Below are positions 50,741 to 60,409 of a stretch of 64,000 nucleotides of DNA, one piece after another. Source of the DNA: Tenacibaculum agarivorans (lineage in GTDB: Bacteria; Bacteroidota; Bacteroidia; Flavobacteriales; Flavobacteriaceae); contig NZ_MSMP01000005.1 of NCBI RefSeq assembly GCF_001936575.1, positions 124,001 to 188,000 of the forward strand. The letters run 5' to 3'. The notes under the pieces were generated by a model. It saw only the letters and a program-made list of their open reading frames with translations, did no database searches and was not told the origin of the DNA. The position numbers and the translations under genes are program-made. The number at the start of each line of letters is the position of its first letter. The stretch's first letter is position 1.

Positions 50741-51830
50741 TCTCTTTCTGTCCCATCATCATTAAATAGGCCTTTAAAAAAGGACTAATATTTCCATCCA
50801 TTACAGCATCAACATTACCAGTTTCATGAGCAGTTCGTACATCCTTAACTAACTTATACGGATGCATTACATAATTACGAATCTGACTTCCCCATTCATT
50901 TTTGAGTTTATTAGCTTCGATATCAGCTCTTGCAGCTTGTCTTTTCTGTAATTCAATTTCATATAACTGAGATTTCAACATTTGCATAGCTGTAGCTCTG
51001 TTGTCATGTTGAGAACGTGAATTAGAACACTGAATCTGAATTCCTGTAGGTTTATGGTGTAATTGTACTTTGGTCTCTACTTTATTCACATTTTGCCCAC
51101 CCGCACCACTAGAACGTGCTGTGGTGATTTCAATATCAGCAGGGTTAATTTCTATTTCAATAGAGTCATCAGCTACAGGATATACATAAACAGATGAAAA
51201 TGAAGTATGTCGTTTAGCATTACTATCAAAAGGAGAAATACGAACCAGTCTATGTACACCATTTTCACCTTTTAACCAACCAAAAGCATAATCACCATCT
51301 ACCTCAATAGTAACCGTTTTTACACCTGCTGTATCACCACTTTGATAGTTTAAAGTTTTGAGTTTAAAACCTTGTTTTTCCGCCCACATGGTGTACATGC
51401 GTAGTAGCATTTCAGTCCAATCGCAACTTTCAGTACCACCGGCACCAGCAGTAATTTGTATTACAGCACTTAAACTATCTCCTTCCTCAGAAAGCATATT
51501 TTTAAATTCAATGTCTTCTAAAAAAGTATTTGTTTTTTCAAACTGTTCGTTAATTTCATTTTCCTCTACATCACCTTCCTTATAAAAATCGTATAGTACA
51601 TGTAAATCATCACTTAAAGACACGATTTCATTGTAATCATTAACCCATTTCTTCTTTAATCGTAACGATTTCATCAATGTTTCAGCTTCTTTTGGATTGT
51701 TCCAAAAATTTGGATCAGCTGTTTTTTCTTCTTCATTAGAAATTTCAATCAATTTCTTATCAATATCCAAATAGCCTTTTAATTTGGTTACGCGTTCTGC
51801 AATATCTTTTAGCTGTTCGTATGTAATCAT
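50736..51830 (-). CDS. prfB: Peptide chain release factor 2, in frame (no programmed frameshift)
   Basis: A 364-residue class I release factor. The stop-codon recognition tripeptide is SPF (199-201), marking RF2 for UGA/UAA, and the peptidyl hydrolysis motif GGQ is at 244-246 ([11 protein letters not shown]). E. coli RF2 needs a +1 frameshift just after GYL; here the equivalent GYLDIDKK is encoded in one continuous frame with no internal UGA, so synthesis is not autoregulated in that way. The gene stop sits within the TTCTAAC repeats. Confidence 0.96.
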   Translation of the reverse strand: MITYEQLKDIAERVTKLKGYLDIDKKLIEISNEEEKTADPNFWNNPKEAETLMKSLRLKKKWVNDYNEIVSLSDDLHVLYDFYKEGDVEENEINEQFEKTNTFLEDIEFKNMLSEEGDSLSAVIQITAGAGGTESCDWTEMLLRMYTMWAEKQGFKLKTLNYQSGDTAGVKTVTIEVDGDYAFGWLKGENGVHRLVRISPFDSNAKRHTSFSSVYVYPVADDSIEIEINPADIEITTARSSGAGGQNVNKVETKVQLHHKPTGIQIQCSNSRSQHDNRATAMQMLKSQLYEIELQKRQAARADIEANKLKNEWGSQIRNYVMHPYKLVKDVRTAHETGNVDAVMDGNISPFLKAYLMMMGQKES

Positions 51831-51901
51831 AAGGGCAAAAATAAGGTAAAAAAAAGATTTAGTATTTTTAACAGCCTTTTAAATCTAAACCAAATAATTA
51901 C

Positions 51902-54277
51902 ATGAAAAAGATCGTATTTTTCCTATGCTATTTTTTTACTATTTCTTCTTTTTCTCAATTCTTTGAAGGAAAAAAAAATATAACAAAATATGAGGGTTTT
52001 ATTCCTTTTTATTATGATGTAAATTCTGATGAAATTTTTCTTGAAGTCTCAAAATTAAATACAGAATTTTTATACGTAAACGCTTTGTCAGAGGGTATTG
52101 GATCTAATGATATTGGTTTAGATAGAGGACAGTTAGGTAATGGAGTAGTAGTTAAGTTTGTAAGAGCAGGAAATAAATTGTTACTGATACAACCGAATCA
52201 AAATTACAGAGCGGTAACTGATAATTTTGAAGAACAACAATCTGTAAAAGAGGCTTTTGCAAAATCAGTATTACATGGTTTTAAAATTGAGAAAGAAAAT
52301 AATAATAAGTTCTTAGTGAATGCGACTAGTTTTTTCATTAGAGACGCGCATGGAGTATCGGAAAGATTAGTCAACAACAAACAAGGAAATTATAAATTAG
52401 ATAAGACCAAAAGTGCTTTTTATTTAGAAAGAACTAAGGCTTTTCCTAAAAATGTAGAGTTTGATGTAATGCTCACTTTTTCAGGAAAACCTAAAGGTAA
52501 TACTATTAAAAGTGTAACACCCAATCCTTCTTTAGTTACTGTACATCAACATCATTCTTTTGTTGAATTGCCAGATGATCAATATAAACCCAGAGTTTAT
52601 GATCCTCGTTGTGGTTCTTGGCAAATGACGTATTTAGATTATGCGACACCTGTAGATCAACCAATTAAAAAACGTTTTATTTATAGACATCGATTGGAAA
52701 AGAAGAATCCTATTGCAAAAATTAGTGAAGCCATTGAACCTATTATTTATTATTTGGATAGAGGCACACCAGAACCTATACGTTCTGCATTATTAGAAGG
52801 AGGAAGATGGTGGAATCAAGCTTTTGAAGCTATTGGATATAAAAATGCATTTCAATTAAAAATATTGCCTAAAGATGCTGATCCTTTAGATATAAGATAT
52901 AACGTAATACAATGGGTACACCGTTCAACTCGTGGATGGAGTTATGGAGGTAATATTTCTGACCCAAGAACTGGAGAAATTTTAAAAGGTCATGTAAGTT
53001 TAGGATCATTACGAATACGTCAAGATTTTTTGATCGCTCAGGCTTTGCAAGCTCCATATGCAATTGGAAATTCAAATGACAAGTTTGCGTTAGATATGGC
53101 TTTAGCTAGAATCAGGCAACTGTCAGCTCATGAAATAGGACATACTTTAGGGTTTGCGCATAATTTTGCAGCTAGTACAAATGATAGATCGTCAGTAATG
53201 GATTATCCTCATCCTAAATTGACAATTAAAAATGGAAAGATTGATTTTTCCGATGCTTACGATACTAAAATCGGAGTATGGGATAAAGTTACTGTGGCTT
53301 ATGCCTACCAAGATTTTCCAAACAATGAGAAAGAAGGTTTACTTAAAATTTTAGAAGAGGCATCTAATCAAGGTTTACGATTCATTTCAGATGCAGATGC
53401 TAGACCTAAAGGAAGTGCTCATGCTTATGCACATCTTTGGGATAATGGAGAAGATGCTGCTGAAGAGTTAAAGAATGTATTGGATATTAGAAAAAAAGCA
53501 ATTGATAATTTTTCAATAGATAATATTAAATCGAACCAACCTTATTCGGTTTTGGAAGATGTATTTGTACCCTTATATTTTTTTCACAGATATCAAACTG
53601 ATGCAGCTTCTAAGTTGATAGGGGGACTTGATTATACCTATGCAATTAAAGGGCAAAAAGATATTATAATGCAAAGAGTTGATGGAAATACTGAACGAAA
53701 AGCTTTACAGCAATTGTTAAGAACTATTGATGTAAAGGAAATAGCGATTCCAAAACGATTATTACGAATTTTTCCGCCTAGAGCATATGGCTATAGTAGA
53801 ACACGAGAGAGTTTTAAAAGTAAACTAGGAGTAGTTTTTGATTCGTACGGAGCGGTACAAACAAATGTAGAATTTACCTTAAGTTATATATTACATCCTG
53901 AACGAGTGAATCGTTTACTACAACAGCATAGCATTGATAATACCCAACTTAGTTTGGTAGAAATGTTAGAGGCAATTATAGCTAAATCATTCAAAAAAGA
54001 ATTTAAAGATTCTTATTACAGAGGATTACATACAGTAGTAAAAAAAGAAATTTTATCTAATTTATTTTATTTGTATAATAGCCCAATTTATTTTGAAGGA
54101 AAGGCGATAGTTAACAAAAAAATAAATAGTATTGCATCGTATTTAAAAAACAGCACGAAGGCAGTTGATGAAGAATTTCTTTTGTTGATTAATGATTTCA
54201 AAAAAAATCCTTCAAAGTATAGTAAAAAAACAAAAGCGTTAAAAATTCCTGATGGATCTCCTATAGGAACTAAATAA
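51902..54277 (+). CDS. Secreted zinc metalloprotease, DUF5117/DUF5118 type
   Basis: A 791-residue protein with a signal peptide (to about residue 20). The N-terminal region (FEGKKNITKYEGFIPFYYD, DRGQLGNGVVVKF) corresponds to DUF5118 and DUF5117. The zinc site is HEIGHTLGFAH with His410, Glu411, His414 and His420, and a downstream SSVMDYPHP resembles a Met-turn. The C-terminal half is helical. Such proteins are widespread in Bacteroidota and likely digest peptides in the periplasm or outside. It is a single-gene unit, 31 bp before ltaA, which may be co-transcribed. Confidence 0.9.
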   Translation: MKKIVFFLCYFFTISSFSQFFEGKKNITKYEGFIPFYYDVNSDEIFLEVSKLNTEFLYVNALSEGIGSNDIGLDRGQLGNGVVVKFVRAGNKLLLIQPNQNYRAVTDNFEEQQSVKEAFAKSVLHGFKIEKENNNKFLVNATSFFIRDAHGVSERLVNNKQGNYKLDKTKSAFYLERTKAFPKNVEFDVMLTFSGKPKGNTIKSVTPNPSLVTVHQHHSFVELPDDQYKPRVYDPRCGSWQMTYLDYATPVDQPIKKRFIYRHRLEKKNPIAKISEAIEPIIYYLDRGTPEPIRSALLEGGRWWNQAFEAIGYKNAFQLKILPKDADPLDIRYNVIQWVHRSTRGWSYGGNISDPRTGEILKGHVSLGSLRIRQDFLIAQALQAPYAIGNSNDKFALDMALARIRQLSAHEIGHTLGFAHNFAASTNDRSSVMDYPHPKLTIKNGKIDFSDAYDTKIGVWDKVTVAYAYQDFPNNEKEGLLKILEEASNQGLRFISDADARPKGSAHAYAHLWDNGEDAAEELKNVLDIRKKAIDNFSIDNIKSNQPYSVLEDVFVPLYFFHRYQTDAASKLIGGLDYTYAIKGQKDIIMQRVDGNTERKALQQLLRTIDVKEIAIPKRLLRIFPPRAYGYSRTRESFKSKLGVVFDSYGAVQTNVEFTLSYILHPERVNRLLQQHSIDNTQLSLVEMLEAIIAKSFKKEFKDSYYRGLHTVVKKEILSNLFYLYNSPIYFEGKAIVNKKINSIASYLKNSTKAVDEEFLLLINDFKKNPSKYSKKTKALKIPDGSPIGTK

Positions 54278-54308
54278 GGATAATACAATATAAAAAGAAT
54301 ATCTCGGC

Positions 54309-55343
54309 ATGGAAATAAACTTAATAAGTGATACAGTTACAAAACCTACGGAAGGAATGTTAAAAGCTATGATGACAACAAATGTGGGAGATGATGTTTT
54401 TAAAGGTGACCCAACTGTAAATTTATTACAAGAAAAAGTAGCAGATATGTTTGGTATGGAGGATGCTTTATTTTTTCCTTCTGGAACTATGGCAAATCAA
54501 ACTGCTATTAAATTACATACGCAACCTGGAGATAAATTGTTTTGTGATAAGTGGGCTCACGTATATAATTACGAAGGAGGAGGTGCAGCTTTTAATGCGG
54601 GAGTATCTTGTAAATTAATAGACGGAGATAGAGGAATGTTTACTGCGGAACAATTACAATATGCTGCTGAGGGGAGATCAGACATTCATGTACCGTATTC
54701 TAGATTAGTATGTGTTGAAAATACTACAAATAAAGGAGGTGGAGCATGTTGGGATTTTAGTGAATTAGAAGAAATAAAAAAAGTAGCAGATACGTTTAAC
54801 TTATCGTATCATTTAGATGGGGCTAGATTGTTTAATGCTTTAGTAGCTAAAGGAGAAACTCCAAAACAATATGGAGCATTATTTGATACAATCTCTATTT
54901 GTTTATCTAAAGGATTGGGAGCACCAATCGGTTCAGTTTTAGTTGGAAGTAAAGAACATATTGCTAAAGCACTTCGTATTAGAAAATTATTTGGAGGAGC
55001 AATGCGACAAGTTGGATATTTAGCAGCAGCTGGAATTTATGCTTTAGATCATCATATAGAAAGATTAGAAGAGGATCATCAAAAAGCTAAAGAAATAGGA
55101 GCAATTTTAGAGAAAGCAAACTATGTGAAAAGAGTAGAGCCTATAGAAACTAATATCATTATTTTTTACGTAACAAATGATTTGAATCCTGCTGATTTTA
55201 TAGATACGATGAAAGATAAAGGAATCCTGTTAACGCCTATGGGAGAAGGAAAAATTAGAATTGTTACGCATTTAGATTATACAGATAAAATGCATAAAAC
55301 ATTACTAAAAGAATTACAAGCATATCAAATGCTTAAATTTTAA
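54309..55343 (+). CDS. ltaA: Low-specificity L-threonine aldolase
   Basis: A 344-residue PLP enzyme of fold type I. PLP-lysine Lys201 lies in ICLSKGLGAPIGSV, and HLDGAR (168-173) holds the aspartate that binds the pyridine nitrogen. SDTVTKPTEGM is the typical start. It cleaves L-threonine or allo-threonine to glycine and acetaldehyde. The last four bases overlap the convergent gene. Confidence 0.95.
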   Translation: MEINLISDTVTKPTEGMLKAMMTTNVGDDVFKGDPTVNLLQEKVADMFGMEDALFFPSGTMANQTAIKLHTQPGDKLFCDKWAHVYNYEGGGAAFNAGVSCKLIDGDRGMFTAEQLQYAAEGRSDIHVPYSRLVCVENTTNKGGGACWDFSELEEIKKVADTFNLSYHLDGARLFNALVAKGETPKQYGALFDTISICLSKGLGAPIGSVLVGSKEHIAKALRIRKLFGGAMRQVGYLAAAGIYALDHHIERLEEDHQKAKEIGAILEKANYVKRVEPIETNIIIFYVTNDLNPADFIDTMKDKGILLTPMGEGKIRIVTHLDYTDKMHKTLLKELQAYQMLKF

Positions 55344-55831
55344 AAGAATACTCGTACAATAGGTGAAATAGCTGATGTGTAAATACTTTGTTCATTATCA
55401 AATAAAACATCATATCTAAAACCTAAAGAAACATAGCTACTTACCCTGTATGCAGCACCTAAATATAATGCAGGGTAACTAAAGCTATCTGAAAAGTCAT
55501 CCAACCTTTGATTTACAAATAATTGTTCAAATTCAGTGGAAATTTGTACTCCTTCGAAAGGATTATAAAGTGATAAAACTCCTGTGCTAAAAACATTAGA
55601 AACAAAATCGTTAGCACTGGCATATTGATATCCTAAGCTAACACCTGCCGAAAACTTATCATTGAAATCATAAATAGCAGTAGGGGTAATAGCAAAGTTA
55701 GTAGAACTTCCTAAAGCTAGTCCTATTCCGCCTCCAAAACGAACATTATCCCAAAAGTTAGATTCTACAGACTGTTGAGTATGGATTAAAATTGATGAAA
55801 GAATAAAGAATAAGAATGAAATTTTTCTCAT
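55340..55831 (-). CDS. Small outer-membrane-type beta-barrel protein
   Basis: A 163-residue protein from ATG at 55831; the ATG at 55855 overlaps the previous gene and adds eight residues before the signal. Signal peptide MRKISFLFFILSSILIHT, then alternating aromatic strands (GGGIGLALGSSTNFAITPTAIYDF-like pattern) ending in the barrel-like IVRVFF. Similar proteins are mis-called alpha-ketoglutarate decarboxylase in some annotations; no such activity is supported. Possibly in one transcript with the sigma factor pair upstream. Confidence 0.7.
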   Translation of the reverse strand: MRKISFLFFILSSILIHTQQSVESNFWDNVRFGGGIGLALGSSTNFAITPTAIYDFNDKFSAGVSLGYQYASANDFVSNVFSTGVLSLYNPFEGVQISTEFEQLFVNQRLDDFSDSFSYPALYLGAAYRVSSYVSLGFRYDVLFDNEQSIYTSAISPIVRVFF

Positions 55832-55844
55832 GCTAAAATTGAAA

Positions 55845-56453
55845 TTATTCATCATCTAATTTAGCTAAATCCTTATAATTTCTATATAATTTTCTTAATA
55901 AAATACCATAAATCAATTGATAAAACAACCAAGTTAATCCCAGAATAACAGCAAGAAAAAATACCATTCCAATTATGGCTCCAATAGTTTGCATGTTGCT
56001 GAAGTCATCGAATTTTTTAAAAGACATAGTTGTAATCACTGAGAACATGATTGCTAAATAACCTAAATTAATGAATACATAATTCTTAACTGTTCTACGT
56101 GTAGTTACAATTTGATTCATTAAACTCTTGGTGTTTTCTGTTACAGAAATACTTCTATAATTAATGTAAAATTTATACAAATAATATATCACAATTGCTC
56201 CTAAAACAACTTGAGAATACACTACAAAATTTTTAATTCCTAAATCATCATAAATTTTATTAGATTCTTCAAAATCTATAAATAGATAAGAACAACCTAA
56301 TAAAATGAATTCTATCATCCCAATAATAAAAATCCACTTCACAATAGATGAGGATTTAGATTTCATCATTTTATAAATTTCAACTTGACTTACTTTTTTA
56401 GTATCATTATCTTGGTTATCCCAAGCTTCTTTATATTTTTCTAATACATCCAT
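55845..56453 (-). CDS. Four-helix membrane protein, possible sigma-factor partner
   Basis: A 202-residue protein with four hydrophobic segments at about 39-58, 77-97, 124-144 and 155-185. The cytoplasmic N-terminus (about 1-38) is charged (MDVLEKYKEAWDNQDNDTKKVSQ). It lies 9 bp after the ECF sigma gene, where an anti-sigma factor is expected, though it lacks a recognisable anti-sigma or ZAS motif. A role as sigma regulator is inferred from position only. Confidence 0.6.
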   Translation of the reverse strand: MDVLEKYKEAWDNQDNDTKKVSQVEIYKMMKSKSSSIVKWIFIIGMIEFILLGCSYLFIDFEESNKIYDDLGIKNFVVYSQVVLGAIVIYYLYKFYINYRSISVTENTKSLMNQIVTTRRTVKNYVFINLGYLAIMFSVITTMSFKKFDDFSNMQTIGAIIGMVFFLAVILGLTWLFYQLIYGILLRKLYRNYKDLAKLDDE

Positions 56454-56462
56454 ATCTTATTC

Positions 56463-56957
56463 TTATGGGTTTAGTATTTTTTTTAGTTTATCCTTAGCTC
56501 TATTCATTTTTACACGTGCATTAACATTACTAATACCTAATGTATCAGAAATTTCGTCGTAAGATTTGTCTTCTAAATACAAAAATACTAGAGCTTTATC
56601 TATATCATTTAATTGTTGAATAGCGGTATACAAAGATTTCAATTGTCTTTCTTCTGTATCATCATATTCAACAGCCTTTATTTTATAAGTAACATCTGAA
56701 ATATCTTGCGTCTTTATATTCTTAGTTGATTTTCGATATAAAGAAATAGCTGTATTTAATGCCACTCTGTATAACCATGTACTAAATTTAGCATCACCTC
56801 TAAACTTTCCATAGTTTTTCCAGACTTGTATTGTTATTTCTTGAAACAAATCATTATGATCACTTTGGTTTGTAGTATAAATCCTACAAATTTTATGAAC
56901 AATATTTTGGTTGGCTTCAAAATCGTCTAAAAAATTCTTTTCTAGGTTTTTACGCAC
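56463..56957 (-). CDS. ECF-type RNA polymerase sigma factor
   Basis: A 164-residue sigma-70 family protein. Region 2 is DLFQEITIQVWKNYGKFRG followed by FSTWLYRVALNTAI (about 35-72), and region 4 is LEDKSYDEISDTLGISNVNA with RVKMNRAKDKLK (about 126-160). No region 3 or 1, so group 4 (ECF). Downstream is the membrane protein gene. The segment at 56983-57010 may be its own promoter. Confidence 0.93.
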   Translation of the reverse strand: MRKNLEKNFLDDFEANQNIVHKICRIYTTNQSDHNDLFQEITIQVWKNYGKFRGDAKFSTWLYRVALNTAISLYRKSTKNIKTQDISDVTYKIKAVEYDDTEERQLKSLYTAIQQLNDIDKALVFLYLEDKSYDEISDTLGISNVNARVKMNRAKDKLKKILNP

Positions 56958-56982
56958 AATTATTGTTGGTTAGTTAATCTAT

Positions 56983-57010
56983 TAGTAGGAGTAATATATG
57001 AAATGTTACA
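56983..57010 (-). promoter_or_regulatory. Candidate ECF-type promoter of the sigma gene
   Basis: On the minus strand, TGTAACATTT (57010-57001) carries the AAC typical of ECF -35 boxes, and ACTCCTACTA (56992-56983) lies where the -10 is expected. Flavobacterial ECF genes often have a similar TGTAAC-containing upstream sequence. Not tested. Confidence 0.35.
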
Positions 57011-57050
57011 TCTTTATAATTAAAAAATTCACTTTTACTTTTATTATTTG

Positions 57051-57058
57051 TATCTTTG
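57051..57058 (+). promoter_or_regulatory. -7 box of the carH-type gene
   Basis: TATCTTTG matches TAnnTTTG. An in-frame TTG (57056) lies inside it, so that TTG cannot be the start; TTG at 57080 is preferred. The upstream element is weak (TTC at 57028-57030). Confidence 0.6.
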
Positions 57059-57079
57059 TTTAATAAAACAAGAGCAAGG

Positions 57080-57973
57080 TTGAACAATATAAAGACAGTT
57101 TTTACTATTAAAGACTTGGAAAATATTTCAGGTATTAAAGCGCATACTATACGTATATGGGAAAAGCGTTATAATTTGCTGCAGCCTAATAGAACTGAAA
57201 CAAACATAAGGTATTATTCTGCAGAAAGCTTACTTAAGCTATTGAATGTAGCGTTACTAAATAAGCATAGTTTTAAAATTTCTAAAATTGCTCAAATGTC
57301 TGAAGAGCAAATTACTACTAGTGCCAGAGAGTTAGCGTTTAAATATGCAGTTAATGATGAGGCTGTGAATGCTTTCAAGATGTCTATGTTTCAATTCGAT
57401 AAAGTTTTATTTAACAATACTTACAATAAATTACTTCATAAAAAAACATTCAGACAAATCTTTAAAGAAGTATTTATTCCGTTCTTGAATCATATAGGTT
57501 TATTATGGCAAACCAATACGTTGATGCCTGCGCATGAGCACTTTATATCAAATCTGATTATTCAAAAAATTCAGTTGAATACAGAAAAGCTAGAGTATGC
57601 AGCTACTAATACAGATTATACTTATGTACTTTTCCTACCAGATGGAGAAATACATGAGATTGGCTTGATGTATTTAAATTTTGAGTTAGTACTTAGAGGT
57701 TGTCAAACAATTTATTTAGGACAAAGCTTACCGTTAAATAATTTAGATTATTTCTTTGAAGGTGAACTCAAAGTTTGTTTCATTACCTCAATGACTGTTC
57801 AACCATATGATGATAAGGTTCTGGAATATTTTAATGAAATAGAGTCTATTTTAAAAGATACAGATCACAAATTAATAGCTATAGGAAAGAAAACTTCAAT
57901 TGTATCTGAAGAATCATTCAGTTCAAATATCGAATTTTATCCTACACTTATCGAGGTTCTTGATACATTATAA
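57080..57973 (+). CDS. MerR-family B12-dependent regulator (CarH/LitR type)
   Basis: About 297 residues from TTG 57080. The N-terminal MerR helix-turn-helix is FTIKDLENISGIKAHTIRIW. The middle helical domain has the photoreceptor signature W-x9-EH (Trp143, Glu153, His154 in WQTNTLMPAHEH). The C-terminal cobalamin domain has E-x-H-x-x-G (Glu190, His192, Gly195), where DxHxxG is usual. CarH uses adenosylcobalamin as a light sensor: the dark tetramer represses carotenoid genes, and light breaks it. It precedes crtI by 82 bp on the same strand, so light control of the crt operon is likely. Confidence 0.9.
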   Translation: MNNIKTVFTIKDLENISGIKAHTIRIWEKRYNLLQPNRTETNIRYYSAESLLKLLNVALLNKHSFKISKIAQMSEEQITTSARELAFKYAVNDEAVNAFKMSMFQFDKVLFNNTYNKLLHKKTFRQIFKEVFIPFLNHIGLLWQTNTLMPAHEHFISNLIIQKIQLNTEKLEYAATNTDYTYVLFLPDGEIHEIGLMYLNFELVLRGCQTIYLGQSLPLNNLDYFFEGELKVCFITSMTVQPYDDKVLEYFNEIESILKDTDHKLIAIGKKTSIVSEESFSSNIEFYPTLIEVLDTL

Positions 57974-57977
57974 AATT

Positions 57978-58013
57978 TTTTGTTTAAAATTTAGTTAATT
58001 TAATTAAACAAAA
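57978..58013. promoter_or_regulatory. 10-bp inverted repeat between carH and crtI
   Basis: TTTTGTTTAA (57978-57987) and TTAAACAAAA (58004-58013) are perfect inverted copies around an AT-rich 16-bp spacer. A weak -7 (TATCTTTA, 58026-58033) follows 12 bp on, so a bound CarH-type repressor would cover the crtI promoter. Binding is inferred. Confidence 0.4.
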
Positions 58014-58055
58014 TGTTTTTTTCCATATCTTTAGGATGTAAATAAGAATAAAACT

Positions 58056-59516
58056 TTGAAAAAAAATATATCAATTATTGGTTCAGGATTCTCTTCTTTG
58101 TCTGCAGCTTGCTATTTAGCAAAAGCAGGTTATGAAGTAATTGTGTACGAGAAAAATAATACTCTTGGTGGAAGAGCCAGACAATATCTAAATAATGGTT
58201 TCACTTTTGATATTGGTCCTACTTGGTATTGGATGCCAGATGTTTTTGAAAAATTCTTCGCAGATTTTGGTAAAAAACCTTCAGACTATTATCAATTAGA
58301 AAAATTAGATCCTGCATATCAGGTTTATTTTGGAGAGAATGATAGTATAACAATCCCTGGTAACTTTGATGAGATTTGCGATATTTTTGAAGAGGAAGAG
58401 CAGGGGAGTTCTGTACATTTGAAGAAATTTATCTCTGCGGCAAAAGAAAATTATGATATTGCAGTAAAAGATATAGTATACAGACCAGGTGTTTCCCCTT
58501 TAGAGTTGGTTACTCCAAAAACAGCAGTAAGAGTTGGTCAATTTTTTTCTACTATACGAAAACAAGTCCGTAAGAATATTAAAAGTGATAGATTAATCCA
58601 AATATTGGAATTTCCTGTATTGTTTTTAGGAGCGAAACCTAGCAATACCCCAGCATTTTATAACTTTATGAATTATGCCGACTTTGGTTTAGGAACATGG
58701 CACCCAAAAGGAGGTATGTATAAAGTAATTGAAGGAATAGTAACTCTAGCAAAGCAGTTAGGGGTAGAGTTTAGAACTAATGCCAATATAGATGAAATAA
58801 AAGTAGATGCCAATAATACAGTTTCTACTATAGTTGTAAATAATGAAGAAATTCCTACCAATTTAGTGTTAAGCGGAGCAGATTATCACCATACAGAAAC
58901 GTTGTTACCATCACATTTGAAACAGTATTCAGATAATTATTGGAATAACAGAACTTTTGCACCATCTTCACTGTTATTTTATGTTGGTTTTGACAAGAAA
59001 TTAGAAAACGTTGAACACCATACCTTGTTTTTTGATACAAGTTTTGATGTTCATGCAAAAGATATTTACGATACACCTAGTTGGCCGAAAGATCCTCTTT
59101 TTTATGCCAGTTTTCCTAGTATTACTGATGATTCTTTTGCACCTACAGGAAAAGAGGCTGGAACTTTTTTAATTCCTTTGGCTCCTGGAATAGAAGATAC
59201 TGATGAAATTAGAGAGAAATATTTTACTATTATAATCGAAAGATTAGAAAAATTAACGAATCAAAACGTAAAAGAAAGTATTATATTTAAAGAAAGTTAT
59301 TGTGTAAACGATTTTATTAAAGATTATAATTCTTACAAAGGAAATGCTTATGGTTTAGCCAATATTTTAACCCAAACAGCGTTTTTAAGACCAAAGATTA
59401 AAAGTAAAAAAGTTAAGAATTTATATTTCACAGGACAATTAACTGTTCCAGGGCCAGGAGTGCCGCCATCATTAATTTCAGGCAAAATAGCTTCAGATTT
59501 AATCCTTAAAAACTAA
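58056..59516 (+). CDS. crtI: Phytoene desaturase
   Basis: A 486-residue flavoprotein with a TTG start (KKNISIIGSGFSSLSAACYL). The FAD-binding GSGFSSLSAA lies at about 9-18, VYEKNNTLGGRARQY follows, and the C-terminal carotenoid-desaturase signature is TGQLTVPGPGVPPSLISGK. It introduces four double bases' worth of desaturation into phytoene to give lycopene. It overlaps nothing; crtB starts 6 bp after. Confidence 0.94.
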   Translation: MKKNISIIGSGFSSLSAACYLAKAGYEVIVYEKNNTLGGRARQYLNNGFTFDIGPTWYWMPDVFEKFFADFGKKPSDYYQLEKLDPAYQVYFGENDSITIPGNFDEICDIFEEEEQGSSVHLKKFISAAKENYDIAVKDIVYRPGVSPLELVTPKTAVRVGQFFSTIRKQVRKNIKSDRLIQILEFPVLFLGAKPSNTPAFYNFMNYADFGLGTWHPKGGMYKVIEGIVTLAKQLGVEFRTNANIDEIKVDANNTVSTIVVNNEEIPTNLVLSGADYHHTETLLPSHLKQYSDNYWNNRTFAPSSLLFYVGFDKKLENVEHHTLFFDTSFDVHAKDIYDTPSWPKDPLFYASFPSITDDSFAPTGKEAGTFLIPLAPGIEDTDEIREKYFTIIIERLEKLTNQNVKESIIFKESYCVNDFIKDYNSYKGNAYGLANILTQTAFLRPKIKSKKVKNLYFTGQLTVPGPGVPPSLISGKIASDLILKN

Positions 59517-59522
59517 CCTCTT

Positions 59523-60365
59523 ATGAAAACTATTTTTGATGATGTTTCTTACAAGTGTAGTAAAATTGTAACAAACAAATACAGCACATCTTTTTCTTTA
59601 GCAACAAAGATGCTATCAAAAAATATCCGTTCACATATTTATAATATTTATGGCTTTGTACGTTTTGCCGATGAAATAGTTGATACCTTTCATGAATATG
59701 ATAAGGAGGGGTTATTGAATAGATTTGAGAAGGAATATTATTTGTCTAAGCACCTTGGTATTAGTATGAATCCTATATTAAACTCTTTTATTCATACTGT
59801 AAATACCTATGGAATAACTGATGATTTAGTACAGGCTTTTTTAAAGAGTATGAGAGCCGATCTACACAAAGAAGAATATAAAACTCAAAAAGAATATGAA
59901 GAGTACATATACGGATCTGCAGACGTTGTAGGTTTAATGTGTTTGAAGGTTTTTGTAAAAGGAGATCAAGAAAAATATGAAGCCCTTAAAGATCCAGCAA
60001 AACGATTAGGTTCTGCATTTCAAAAGGTGAATTTTTTACGTGATTTAAAAGATGATATTGAATTATTAAATCGTTCGTATTTCCCCAATGTTGATCTAAA
60101 GCAGTTAGATGCAACATCTAAAAAAGAAATAATTAAGGAGATAGAAGCCGATTTCGAATATGCATTTAATAATGGTATTTTACAATTACCTGTAGAAGCT
60201 AAGTTTGGAGTGTATATGGCTTATCGTTATTATAGAAAGTTACTTAAAAAATTAAAAGCAACTCCTTCTTCTAAAATAATGGATACTAGAATTAGGATTT
60301 CTAATCCGATGAAGATAAATTTGTTGGCTAGAAGTTATGTGAAATATAAATTAAACATGATTTAA
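59523..60365 (+). CDS. crtB: Phytoene synthase
   Basis: A 280-residue isoprenoid synthase. Two Asp-rich substrate sites: DEIVD (50-54) and DLKDD (174-178), typical for squalene/phytoene synthase. It joins two GGPP molecules to phytoene, the substrate of the preceding CrtI. Spacing of 6 bp after crtI indicates one operon. Confidence 0.94.
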   Translation: MKTIFDDVSYKCSKIVTNKYSTSFSLATKMLSKNIRSHIYNIYGFVRFADEIVDTFHEYDKEGLLNRFEKEYYLSKHLGISMNPILNSFIHTVNTYGITDDLVQAFLKSMRADLHKEEYKTQKEYEEYIYGSADVVGLMCLKVFVKGDQEKYEALKDPAKRLGSAFQKVNFLRDLKDDIELLNRSYFPNVDLKQLDATSKKEIIKEIEADFEYAFNNGILQLPVEAKFGVYMAYRYYRKLLKKLKATPSSKIMDTRIRISNPMKINLLARSYVKYKLNMI

Positions 60366-60409
60366 TTTTAATTAAGCTTAGTTACGCTATTTGATCAATA
60401 AAATATAAT

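Noticed and set aside
51760..51830. Programmed +1 frameshift in prfB
   Set aside because: The frame is continuous through GYLDIDKK; no UGA or slippery CUU was found.
57056..57079. TTG at 57056 as start of the CarH-type gene
   Set aside because: It lies within the TATCTTTG -7 box, so it would not be on the transcript.
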